NCBI GenBank assembly: GCA_049802235.1
Contig: JBARMB010000001.1
Coordinates: forward strand, 1 to 11,902
Origin: VBDM01 sp049802235
GTDB taxonomy: Bacteria > Pseudomonadota > Gammaproteobacteria > Burkholderiales > SG8-39
DNA length: 11,902 nt
Reading direction: 5' to 3'
Positions 1 through 6,918 of this stretch are shown here, piece after piece. The position numbers and the translations under genes were made by a program. Numbering within the stretch: the stretch's first letter is position 1; the number at the start of each line of letters is the position of its first letter. Under the pieces are notes generated by a model that made no database searches, was not told the DNA's origin, and saw nothing but the letters and a program-made list of their open reading frames with translations.

Positions 1-40
1 CGATGCGGTAGAGCAACGCAGCTGACCCCCCCACCTCAAT

Positions 41-61
41 CCTCCCCCACAAGGGGGGAGG
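41..61. repeat. Perfect 8-bp G/C hairpin, REP-like repeat or weak terminator
   Basis: Bases 41-48 (CCTCCCCC) pair perfectly with 54-61 (GGGGGAGG) around a five-base loop. The hairpin lies 15 bases beyond the livF stop at 76. On the plus strand it is followed by a short T run (65-68), so it would work better as a terminator for a plus-strand gene arriving from the left. On the minus strand the T run (six T) lies before the hairpin rather than after it, so it is a poor intrinsic terminator for the operon. Its make-up and the C-rich flank at 26-40 resemble the short intergenic hairpin repeats scattered through many GC-rich proteobacterial genomes; that comparison is from memory. The remaining bases 1-40 hold nothing I can identify. 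Confidence 0.55.
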
Positions 62-75
62 AAGTTTTAAAAAAC

Positions 76-720
76 CTAGCCGCGGCGCACCGCCCCGCGG
101 TCGATCACGAAGATGTCGTCGAGCAGCTCGCGGGTGTGGGTCAGGCTTGACTCCGACAGGATGATCGTGAGCCCCGCGCGCTTCAGGCCGGCGATTACTT
201 CGGCGAGCCTGCGCGCGAGCACCGGTGCAACGCCTTCGAACGGCTCGTCGAGCAGCAGCAGTTTCCTGCCGCAAACCAGCGCGCGGGCGAGCGCCACCAG
301 TTTCTGCTGCCCGCCGGACAATTGCAGCGCCTTGCGGTGCGCGAAATCGGCGACTTCGGGGATCAGCGCGTAGACGCTCTGCAGCCGAGCGTCGGCGTCC
401 GGCATTCGAGTCGACCACGTCGGCAACAGCACGTTTTCCGCCACGGTCAGCTCCGGAATCAGGCGTCTATCCTCGGGCATGTAGCCGATGCCCAGGCGCG
501 CACGCGCGTGCGCGGGCACCGCCGCGAGCGGCGCACCGTCGAAGTCAATGCGGCCCGCGCACCATCGCAGGATGCCCATGATGCTCCTCATCAGCGTCGT
601 TTTGCCGGCGCCGTTGCGGCCGATCAGGCCGGCCAGACGGCCGGCGCCCACTTCAAGGCTCACCCCGCGCAAAATGCCGACCGCGCCGATCGAGACCTCG
701 AGTTCGTCAATACGCAACAT
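76..720 (-). CDS. livF: HAAT/Liv-family ABC transporter ATPase, LivF type (system 1)
   Basis: One of the two cytoplasmic ATPases that drive importer system 1. The product is 214 residues. Walker A is GRNGAGKTT at 34-42, the signature is LSGGQ at 134-138 and Walker B is LLLLDE at 154-159. The segment YMPEDRRLIPELTVAEN (80-96) is typical of LivF. The H-loop position reads SESS (189-192), with no histidine. The D-loop region reads FEGVAP, as in the LivF of system 2. I start at the ATG at 718-720: a GGAGG lies six bases upstream and homologues begin at MLRIDELEV. A longer frame reaches 795 but has no family match. Only five residues follow IDRG (206-209), against 23 in the second LivF, so the usual C-terminal tail is missing. 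It is the last gene of the run, 105 bases after livG. Transported substrate unknown. Confidence 0.9.
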   Translation of the reverse strand: MLRIDELEVSIGAVGILRGVSLEVGAGRLAGLIGRNGAGKTTLMRSIMGILRWCAGRIDFDGAPLAAVPAHARARLGIGYMPEDRRLIPELTVAENVLLPTWSTRMPDADARLQSVYALIPEVADFAHRKALQLSGGQQKLVALARALVCGRKLLLLDEPFEGVAPVLARRLAEVIAGLKRAGLTIILSESSLTHTRELLDDIFVIDRGAVRRG

Positions 721-726
721 GCGCCG

Positions 727-731
727 CCTCC
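727..731 (-). promoter_or_regulatory. Shine-Dalgarno site that fixes the livF start
   Basis: GGAGG on the minus strand, six bases before the ATG at 720. It supports this start over the in-frame ATG at 795, which would add 25 residues with no LivF-like content. Confidence 0.7.
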
Positions 732-825
732 ATGGTCGCCTCCCCGAATCCACACGCATCGTGTCGGCGTCCGGCTGCAATCGCCCTGGTCGCATCCCCG
801 CGGGACTGGGCCCCTGCTCCGAGGC

Positions 826-1581
826 TCATGCAGTTCCCTCACCGATGACGTATTTGAGCACCTCGCCGTCCCTGAGTACCGTCGCGGGTCCGCCGTCGGC
901 GATGATGCGCCCATCGTAGAACGCCAGCACGCGCTGTGCGTAACGATTGACGATTTCCATGTCGTGCTCGACGAACAACACCGTCACGCGGTCGGCCTGC
1001 ACGGCCTTCATCACCATGTCCATGATGCCGAATTTCTCGTCCGCGGAAACGCCGCTCGTCGGCTCGTCGAGCAGCAGAATGCGGGGCTTCACCACCAGCG
1101 CCATTGCGATGTCGAGGAGCTTGCGCACGCCCTCGGGCAACACGCCGGCCGGTTTGTCGCGGTATTCGCTCAAGCCGAACCGTTCGAGAATTTCGTCCGT
1201 CACGACGCCAGTGCGCTCGCGCGTGATCGCACCGTGGGCCCAGCGTTTCGCCGCGGCGGCGACGATCCCGACCGCCGCCAGCAGATTCTCCCGCACCGCG
1301 AGCGTATCGAAGAGCTGCGGGATCTGGAACGAGCGTGAGACCCCAAGCTGGGTGACGCGGCGCGGCGCGAGTTCCGTGATGTCGTTCCCGTCGAACCGGA
1401 TCGTGCCGGCGCTTGGCTTCAGATAGCCGGTGACGAGATTGATGAACGTCGTCTTGCCGGCGCCGTTCGCGCCGATCAGCCCGACCACGCTGTCGTGCGC
1501 GATGTCCACGCTGATATCGGCGGCCGCGGATACCGCGCCAAAATTCTTGCGCAGGCCACGCGCCTCCAGAATCGCGCTCAT
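826..1581 (-). CDS. livG: HAAT/Liv-family ABC transporter ATPase, LivG type (system 1)
   Basis: Second ATPase of importer system 1, 251 residues, acting at the inner face of the membrane with LivF and the LivH/LivM pore. Walker A is GANGAGKTT (37-45), the Q-loop glutamine is Q86 in SRSFQIPQLF, Walker B is ILLLDE (168-173) and the H-loop histidine is H206 in VEHDM. The ABC signature is degenerate: LPEGVRK (148-154) instead of LSGGQ. Downstream of Walker B comes DEPTSGVS with KFGIMD. The second LivG of the window has the same features and the same length. I start at the ATG at 1579-1581, which overlaps the livM stop as ATGA and implies translational coupling. The frame stays open to 1614, but those residues lie inside livM. 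No strong Shine-Dalgarno is visible, as expected for a coupled start. Confidence 0.92.
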   Translation of the reverse strand: MSAILEARGLRKNFGAVSAAADISVDIAHDSVVGLIGANGAGKTTFINLVTGYLKPSAGTIRFDGNDITELAPRRVTQLGVSRSFQIPQLFDTLAVRENLLAAVGIVAAAAKRWAHGAITRERTGVVTDEILERFGLSEYRDKPAGVLPEGVRKLLDIAMALVVKPRILLLDEPTSGVSADEKFGIMDMVMKAVQADRVTVLFVEHDMEIVNRYAQRVLAFYDGRIIADGGPATVLRDGEVLKYVIGEGTA

Positions 1582-2513
1582 GCGGCGCGCGCCCGCCGCC
1601 GGAACAGCGACCACAACCCGTCCGGCAGGAACATGATGATGGCGAGCATCGCCAGCCCCAGCGTCATTTGCCAGACGTTGGGCGCGTACTGGTTGGCGAG
1701 CGTGCGGATCGCCTCGAAGATCAGCGAGCCGAAGAACGGCGCCAGCACGCTGTGGGTGCCGGACAGCACCGCGACGAACACGAATTCGCCGGAAGTCGTC
1801 CAGTACGCCATGTCGGGATCGATATGCCCCACCGCGATTGCCGTGAGCCCCCCGCCGGCGCCGCCGAGCGCCGCGGCGATCACGTAATTGAAGTGCACCA
1901 CGTTGCGCACCGATGCGCCGAGATATTCGACGCGCAACTCGTTGTCGCGGATCGCCGCCGACAAGCGCCCAAGATGCGAATTGACGTAGCGATGCAGCGC
2001 GACGGCCGCGACGAAAGACAGGATAACGGTCGCGGCCAGAAAAACGCGGCCGCCGTAGCCGCCGGTGATCGCGACGCCGAACATCGATTTGCTCGCCACG
2101 TTGAAGCCGTCGCTGCTGCCGAGCGCCGAAGTCTTGATCAGCAGCCCGAACACGATCATCGAAAACGCCATGCTCAGCATCGCGAAAAATATGCCGCGAT
2201 AGCTTGCCAGCAGAAATCCCAGCACCAGCGCGATGCCTGCCGGCACGAGCACCGCGACCAGCAGCATGAGCGCGGCATCATTGGTGCCGGCGGCCCGCTC
2301 GAGCAGCGCGGCGGAATACGCGCCGAGACAGTAGTACAAGCCCTGGCCGAACGAGACGAGGCCGCTGCGCATCAAGAGAACGAGCCCGAGCACCACCAGG
2401 CCCCTGGCGAGCGCGAGCGTGACTGAAAATGCCAGCCACTGTGGCATGAACGGCGCGCCGGCGAGCAAAAGCACCGCGATGATCGCCAGAATCCGGTCCG
2501 TGCGGTCGGTCAT
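1578..2513 (-). CDS. livM: HAAT/Liv-family ABC permease, LivM type (system 1)
   Basis: Inner-membrane permease, 311 residues, nearly all hydrophobic helices separated by short loops. Family marks are GLVSFGQ (51-57), the cytoplasmic RDNE (189-192) in AAIRDNELRVEYLG, which lies in the ATPase-contacting loop, and a C-terminal hydrophobic stretch ending in FLPDGLWSLF. The segment YWTTSGEFVFVAVLSG (237-252) is also found, little changed, in the second LivM. The start is the ATG at 2511-2513, overlapping the livH stop as ATGA. A GGAGG lies ten bases upstream. The upstream frame extension to 2612 belongs to livH in another frame. It pairs with LivH to form the translocation path. What passes through it cannot be told from sequence. 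Confidence 0.92.
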   Translation of the reverse strand: MTDRTDRILAIIAVLLLAGAPFMPQWLAFSVTLALARGLVVLGLVLLMRSGLVSFGQGLYYCLGAYSAALLERAAGTNDAALMLLVAVLVPAGIALVLGFLLASYRGIFFAMLSMAFSMIVFGLLIKTSALGSSDGFNVASKSMFGVAITGGYGGRVFLAATVILSFVAAVALHRYVNSHLGRLSAAIRDNELRVEYLGASVRNVVHFNYVIAAALGGAGGGLTAIAVGHIDPDMAYWTTSGEFVFVAVLSGTHSVLAPFFGSLIFEAIRTLANQYAPNVWQMTLGLAMLAIIMFLPDGLWSLFRRRARAA

Positions 2514-3406
2514 ATCTTGCGCGCCTCCGCAGCGGAAAAAAGGCCCCGCGGCCGCGCGATCAAGACCGCCGCCATCACGGAGTAAATGCTGAACAGCTCG
2601 ACCGCCGGCCAATAGCGCACGGCCGCCGAACGCACGAGGCCGACGATCAGCGCGCCGAGCGCGGCGCCACCGAAGCTGCCGAGTCCGCCGATCACGACCA
2701 CCGCGAACGACAGCACGATCACTTCCACGCCCATGCCGGGCGACACCGCGAGCGTCGGCGCGGCGGCCGCCCCGCCGATCGCGGCCAGCATGGTGCCGAG
2801 CGTAAACGTGACGAGGTAAAGCCGCTCCACGTTGACGCCCATTGCGGCGCTGATCTCGCGGTCGTGGATCACGGCGAGCAGCATCTTGCCATGGCGCGAG
2901 CGGTTAAGCGTCAATGCGATGATGGCGCCGATGGCGATCGCGAGCCCGATCAGCACGAGGTTGTAAACGGGGTAGCCCAGGTTGCCGATTTCGAAATTGC
3001 CCAGCAATTCGTACGGCGCCGACAAGTAGAGAGAATCGACGCCCCACACGAGCTTGATGACGTCCTCCAGAATCAGAAATACCGCATAGGTCACCAGCAG
3101 CAGGACGACCTCGTCGCGCCCGTACATAAAGCGCAGCAAGCCGCGCTCGAGCAGCGGCCCCATCACCAGGCCGACCAGCACGGCGGCGAGCACCAGCATC
3201 GCGTAACTGCCGGACGGCGCGTGGCCCCCGCCGATCCAGTGGCCGACGAGCGTCGCCGCCAGGTACGCGCCGAGCGAATACAGGCTGCCGTGCGCGATGT
3301 TGAGGATTTTCATCACGCCGTAAATCAGCGTGAGCCCGGTCGCCATGATGAACAGCCATGACGAGTAGATGATGCCGTCGATGACGACGGCGAGCAGGTC
3401 AGCCAT
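2510..3406 (-). CDS. livH: HAAT/Liv-family ABC permease, LivH type (system 1)
   Basis: Inner-membrane permease, 298 residues with about eight hydrophobic segments. It opens with the LivH hallmark LTLIYGVMKILNIAHG (25-40) and ends with GGLGSFGGAALGALIVG (240-256) and ARPRGLF. DVIKLVWG (115-122), YPVYNL (145-150) and GMGVEV (224-229) recur in the second LivH of the window. I start at the ATG at 3404-3406; an in-frame extension to 3454 adds 16 residues with no family character. The ribosome binding site is weak. The gene follows the binding-protein gene after 93 bases that hold a hairpin, a usual arrangement when the binding protein is needed in excess over the membrane parts. Confidence 0.92.
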   Translation of the reverse strand: MADLLAVVIDGIIYSSWLFIMATGLTLIYGVMKILNIAHGSLYSLGAYLAATLVGHWIGGGHAPSGSYAMLVLAAVLVGLVMGPLLERGLLRFMYGRDEVVLLLVTYAVFLILEDVIKLVWGVDSLYLSAPYELLGNFEIGNLGYPVYNLVLIGLAIAIGAIIALTLNRSRHGKMLLAVIHDREISAAMGVNVERLYLVTFTLGTMLAAIGGAAAAPTLAVSPGMGVEVIVLSFAVVVIGGLGSFGGAALGALIVGLVRSAAVRYWPAVELFSIYSVMAAVLIARPRGLFSAAEARKI

Positions 3407-3440
3407 CAGACCATGGCAACCGCGCAGGCGCCGGCCGCCA

Positions 3441-3470
3441 GGATGCAAGGACACACATCAACCTTGCACC
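3441..3470 (-). other. Intercistronic hairpin between binding protein and livH
   Basis: TGCAAGG (3444-3450) is the exact inverse of CCTTGCA (3462-3468). The stem grows by two G-C pairs (3441-3442 with 3469-3470) across one bulged base, around an 11-base loop. No T run follows on the minus strand, so it is not an intrinsic terminator. It sits between the stop of the binding-protein gene (3500) and the livH start (3406). Such hairpins commonly protect the upstream message from 3' exonucleases. A second small hairpin (3482-3494, 5-bp stem CCTGC/GCAGG, 3-base loop) lies right behind the stop codon. Confidence 0.5.
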
Positions 3471-3499
3471 GTGGCCGCCCGCCTGCACGGCAGGAATTA

Positions 3500-4777
3500 T
3501 TATTTCGCCTTGAAGCCCGATTTGATCCAGTCTTCGCTTTTCACGCCCTCCGGCGGATTCACTTTTTCCGGCGGATAGGCCTTGATGTCGGTGATGGTGA
3601 GATGGCCTTTCACGAGCCGGGTGGTGCCGTACGCCGTGCCCTGCACCGCCTGATGACCCTTGCCGAGCGCCATCTGCACCTTGCCGCTGGGCGCCTCAAA
3701 CGTCAGGTTCTCGAACGCGGCAATGATCTGCTCCTGGCTCGGCGCTTTGCCGCCGTTGGCAGCCTGGGCTTTTTCATACGCGGCCTTGGTGCCGAGTATC
3801 GCCTGCGTCATGTGGTAAGCAGGGTATACCGGTGGCAATTGAAAGCGGTCTTCGTAAGCGGCGCGAAACCATTTGTTGAGTTCGCTCGCCGGCGCCAATA
3901 CGCCGTGCATGCCGCGGGCGCCGAGGACCGTGCCGTCGGGGATCTTGTCGGCGAGCTTGAACATCGCCGTCTCGCCGGCGGTCAGCACGACGGTGCTTTT
4001 TTTGAACAAGTCGCGCGGCGCCGCCTGCAGCACGAACGCCTCGAGATCGCCGCCCCACAAGCTCGAATGGATGAAATCGGCGTTGCTCGCCAGCAGCGTC
4101 GAGATTTCCGCGCCGAACTGCCCGGCAAAGAGTTTGGGCATCTGCGAGGTCTTGACCTCGATGCCGGGCCTGAGCACTTTCATGGCCGCCTCGAAATCGT
4201 TCCACGAATCCTGCCCCCACGCATAATTCTGGTTGATGCCGGCGATGGCTTTCGTCTTGGGATTGCGGTCGGTCACGTACAGCGCCGCGCCGACGCTGTC
4301 CATGGTCGCGGTCGCCTGCGTGCGGAACACGTATTTGTAATTCGCGTCCTCGAAAATGCGCGGCGTGCCGCAATCGAAGAACACGGTGAGCTTTTTCAGT
4401 TCCTCCGCGACCGGCGCGACCGCCAGGCAGTTGCCGCTCGAAATGTAGCCGATCACGAGGTCGACGCGCTGCGCGAGATTGCGGAAATCGGCGACCTGCT
4501 TGGTGGACGGACCGGCCTCATCGATGAACGTGATTTCGAGCGATGCGCCGCCGAAACCTTTCGTCGCATAAGGCGCCGGCAACTTCCCCGCGTTCAAATT
4601 CTCGATCACGACTTCGGCCGCGTTGCGCGCCGGCACGCCGAACGGCCCGGCTGCGGGTCCGGACAAAAAAGTGACGATGCCGATTTTGAGCGGCTGCTGT
4701 GCCAGCGCGATCCCCGCGGCCGCCAATCCGAGTATCGCAAAACTGCTGCATAACCAGACTCTCACCAACTGTCTCAT
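3500..4777 (-). CDS. Periplasmic substrate-binding protein, Peripla_BP_6/LivK type, Sec-exported (system 1)
   Basis: Captures the substrate in the periplasm and delivers it to LivH/LivM. The product is 425 residues. A Sec signal peptide (1-26: basic start, hydrophobic core, cleavage after ALA) is followed by QQPLKIGIVTFLSGPAA, the standard first strand of this family. Marks shared with the second binding protein are ISSGN (112-116), APVAEELKKLTVFFDCGT (121-138), WGGD (241-244) and DWIK (416-419) close to the C-terminus. An AAGGAG lies five bases before the ATG at 4775-4777. It is 54 bases downstream of the HOT gene and 93 bases upstream of livH. The ISSGN subgroup resembles a conserved-domain set I recall being named after arsenic-related binding proteins, but that name says little about substrate. 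Leucine-type amino acids are not established. Confidence 0.9.
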   Translation of the reverse strand: MRQLVRVWLCSSFAILGLAAAGIALAQQPLKIGIVTFLSGPAAGPFGVPARNAAEVVIENLNAGKLPAPYATKGFGGASLEITFIDEAGPSTKQVADFRNLAQRVDLVIGYISSGNCLAVAPVAEELKKLTVFFDCGTPRIFEDANYKYVFRTQATATMDSVGAALYVTDRNPKTKAIAGINQNYAWGQDSWNDFEAAMKVLRPGIEVKTSQMPKLFAGQFGAEISTLLASNADFIHSSLWGGDLEAFVLQAAPRDLFKKSTVVLTAGETAMFKLADKIPDGTVLGARGMHGVLAPASELNKWFRAAYEDRFQLPPVYPAYHMTQAILGTKAAYEKAQAANGGKAPSQEQIIAAFENLTFEAPSGKVQMALGKGHQAVQGTAYGTTRLVKGHLTITDIKAYPPEKVNPPEGVKSEDWIKSGFKAK

Positions 4778-4831
4778 GGCTGCTCCTTCTGTAAATATCC
4801 CATCAACAAAAACAATTCATGAACCCGCACG

Positions 4832-6139
4832 TTACCAGTAACGCATCGCATTGCGGAACATGCCGCGCAAATCGTCCTTGTTTACGTTGCGCGGCGCATT
4901 CTTGATCACGCGCTGTTGCGGGTAGGCGCCGTCTGTCAGCGCATCGACGTCGCGCTCGCTGTAACCCACGTATTCGAGCCCGCCCGGGAAATCAGTCGCC
5001 TGCATCATCTTGATCAGATGTTTGGCGAGCACCTCGCCCGCGTCGGCTGGCGCGGCGCCGCGCAGGTCGGCGCCGAGGCACTGCGCGCCCTCCAGGTGGC
5101 GATCGGGACAAGCCGGCGCCGTAAAGCGATAAACCGACGGCGCGTTCAGCATCACCGACATGCCGTGCGGCACCATCGGCTCTTCCGGCGGATAGTCGGG
5201 CGCGCGGAATTCGCGCACCAGCCCCGACACCGCATACGACATGCCGTGCGGCAGGTGGCATCCGGCGTTGCTGAACGTCATGCCGGCGACCATCGCCGCA
5301 TACATCATGTTGGCCCGCGCTTCCTCGTCAGCCGGATCCTTCACGGCGCGCACCAGGTACTGGCCAATCAGGCGCAACGCTTCGCGCGCGCCCATGTCGC
5401 TCCACAGGTTCGCGCCCTGGTTCATCGGGCGCTGGCTGGCGATGCCGGTGCGGCCGCGCGCCGCATGCGGGCGGGCGGTGTACGATTCCAGCGCATGGCT
5501 CATCGCATCGAAACCGCTCGCGGCAACAATGGTCGGCGGCAGGGTCCTGGTGACGGTCGGATCGACCAGCGCCACGGTCGGAATCATGTGCCGGCTCATG
5601 AGCCCGGTCTTGGCCTTCATCGACAGCAAATCGAAGATTGAAATACCAGTGCACTCGCTGCCGGTGCCCGAGGTCGTCGGACACGCGACGTGCGGCTTCA
5701 GGGGCCCGGGTACCGGTTGACCGCCGCCGATCGGTGCGTTCACGTAGGCGAGAAAATCGGCGGGATAAGTGGAGTACAGATTGGCGGCTTTGCATGTGTC
5801 CATCACCGAGCCGCCGCCCACCGAGACGAAGCCGTCGAATTTACCCGCCGAGGCGAACTTTGCCGCCGCCTTGAGCGATGCGTCGGTCGGCTCGACTTTC
5901 ACCTCGTCGTAGACCGCGCAATCAACACCCGCGCCCGTCAGCGATTGCTTGACCGTGTTCAGGTGCGGCAGCCTGGCGACGCGCGGATCGGTAAACAACG
6001 CCACGCGCTTCAAGCCCAGGCCTTTGGCGTGGGCGCCGGCTTCGGCAAGGCAGCCGGCACCGAAGGTAAACTGCGGAACATCGACCGTGAACGACGGATC
6101 ACCGTCACCGGTAGCCATGTAGTATTGACAGCAATGCAT
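4832..6139 (-). CDS. Hydroxyacid-oxoacid transhydrogenase (HOT/ADHFE1-like iron alcohol dehydrogenase family)
   Basis: Cytoplasmic enzyme of 435 residues. Characterised members couple oxidation of 4-hydroxybutyrate to succinate semialdehyde with reduction of 2-oxoglutarate to D-2-hydroxyglutarate, keeping the cofactor bound. The cofactor motif GGGSVMD is at 108-114 and PTTSGTGSE at 154-162. By family alignment the likely metal ligands are D211, H215 (GFDAMSHALESY), H298 (PHGMSY) and H325 (PHGMSV). Subfamily-specific stretches are AANLYSTYPADFLAYVNAPIG (118-138), the long segment around RPMNQGANLWSD (237-248) and GLVREFRAPDY (306-316). These match the ADHFE1 branch rather than short fermentative alcohol dehydrogenases. 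A GAGGAG lies seven bases before the ATG at 6137-6139. It stands between two importer cassettes, 36 bases after livF of system 2 and 54 before the binding protein of system 1. The odd N-terminus MHCC holds two adjacent cysteines. Exact substrate inferred, not shown. Confidence 0.85.
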   Translation of the reverse strand: MHCCQYYMATGDGDPSFTVDVPQFTFGAGCLAEAGAHAKGLGLKRVALFTDPRVARLPHLNTVKQSLTGAGVDCAVYDEVKVEPTDASLKAAAKFASAGKFDGFVSVGGGSVMDTCKAANLYSTYPADFLAYVNAPIGGGQPVPGPLKPHVACPTTSGTGSECTGISIFDLLSMKAKTGLMSRHMIPTVALVDPTVTRTLPPTIVAASGFDAMSHALESYTARPHAARGRTGIASQRPMNQGANLWSDMGAREALRLIGQYLVRAVKDPADEEARANMMYAAMVAGMTFSNAGCHLPHGMSYAVSGLVREFRAPDYPPEEPMVPHGMSVMLNAPSVYRFTAPACPDRHLEGAQCLGADLRGAAPADAGEVLAKHLIKMMQATDFPGGLEYVGYSERDVDALTDGAYPQQRVIKNAPRNVNKDDLRGMFRNAMRYW

Positions 6140-6161
6140 GTTTGAACTCCTCGCTGGCGTT

Positions 6162-6173
6162 GGCGCGCGCGCC
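6162..6173. repeat. Perfect 12-base GC palindrome in the livF/HOT gap
   Basis: GGCGCGCGCGCC is its own reverse complement and fills a third of the 36-base gap between the livF stop (6176) and the HOT start (6139). It could be a chance product of high GC content. Confidence 0.3.
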
Positions 6174-6175
6174 GG

Positions 6176-6895
6176 TCAGCCGCGCAGCGCCTTCATGACG
6201 TTTTCGTCCTCGAGCGCCTGCTCCGGCTTGCCCTCGAAGATGATCTCGCCGCGGTCGATCGCATAGAGCCGGTCCGCGATGCGCGCCGCGTTGACGAGAT
6301 TCGACTCGGCGATCAGAAGTGAAATGCCCAGGTCCTCGATCTTCAGTACCGCGTCGCGAAACCGCTTGACGATGATCGGGGCAAGCCCCTCGAACGCTTC
6401 GTCCAGCAGCAGCAGCGTCGGGGCGAGCGCCATCCCGCGGGCGATCGCGACCATCTTGCGCTGCCCGCCGCTCAGGTTCATCCCCTGGCGGCGCATCAGG
6501 TCGCGCACCTCCGGAAAAACCGAGAACACGCGCTCTTCGATGTCCCCGTTGGCCATCGCCCCCAGCCTGCGGCGTGCCTTCGTGGACATCCAGCGGCTGA
6601 TCATCATGTTTTCCGCCACCGTGAGTTCGGGAAAAATTCCGCATCCCTCCGGCGCGTATGCCATGCCGCGCAGCGCTCGCTGGTGCACGGGCAATGAAGT
6701 CACGTCCTCGCCGTGAAACAGGATCTGGCCGGAGGCGGTCGTCAGAAAGCCCATGATGCTTTCCATGGTCGTGGTCTTGCCTGCGCCGTTGCGCCCGACC
6801 AGGCATACGACTTCGTGTTCGTGCACGCTCAGCGAGATCCCGTGAAGCACATGCGCGGGGCCCCGGAAGGTGTCGATCTTTTTCACTTCGAGCAT
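6176..6895 (-). CDS. livF: HAAT/Liv-family ABC transporter ATPase, LivF type (system 2)
   Basis: Cytoplasmic ATPase of importer system 2, a full-length LivF of 239 residues. Walker A is GRNGAGKTT (34-42), the Q-loop region is YAPEGCGIFPELTVAEN (80-96), the signature is LSGGQ (141-145) and Walker B is LLLLDE (161-166). After Walker B it reads AFEGLAP where most LivF proteins have P plus a small residue. The H-loop position is AESN (196-199), without histidine, as in system 1. The C-terminal tail after IDRG (213-216) is complete and ends KALRG. The start at 6893-6895 gives the standard MLEVKKI opening, and a GAGG lies about ten bases upstream. It lies 23 bases after livG and 36 before the HOT gene, so it is probably co-transcribed with both. 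Confidence 0.93.
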   Translation of the reverse strand: MLEVKKIDTFRGPAHVLHGISLSVHEHEVVCLVGRNGAGKTTTMESIMGFLTTASGQILFHGEDVTSLPVHQRALRGMAYAPEGCGIFPELTVAENMMISRWMSTKARRRLGAMANGDIEERVFSVFPEVRDLMRRQGMNLSGGQRKMVAIARGMALAPTLLLLDEAFEGLAPIIVKRFRDAVLKIEDLGISLLIAESNLVNAARIADRLYAIDRGEIIFEGKPEQALEDENVMKALRG

Positions 6896-6918
6896 GAATG
6901 CACTACCTCACCGCGCGT

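Noticed and set aside
752..764. ACACG/CGTGT hairpin in the livG-livF gap
   Set aside because: Five-pair stem with a three-base loop, no T run and no matching position in system 2; probably chance.
322..1338. Plus-strand open frame of 338 codons opposite livF and livG of system 1
   Set aside because: Crosses two real genes antisense, has no recognisable motif and no credible start signal.
3413..4753. Plus-strand open frame of 446 codons opposite the system 1 binding protein
   Set aside because: It is the antisense shadow of a well-supported gene in GC-rich DNA. The translation is rich in Arg, His and Ala with no domain, and no proper ribosome binding site was seen.
4730..4777. Lipoprotein signal in the system 1 binding protein (Cys at residue 10)
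   Set aside because: The cysteine comes before the hydrophobic core rather than after it. The ALA cleavage site at residue 26 fits ordinary signal peptidase I.
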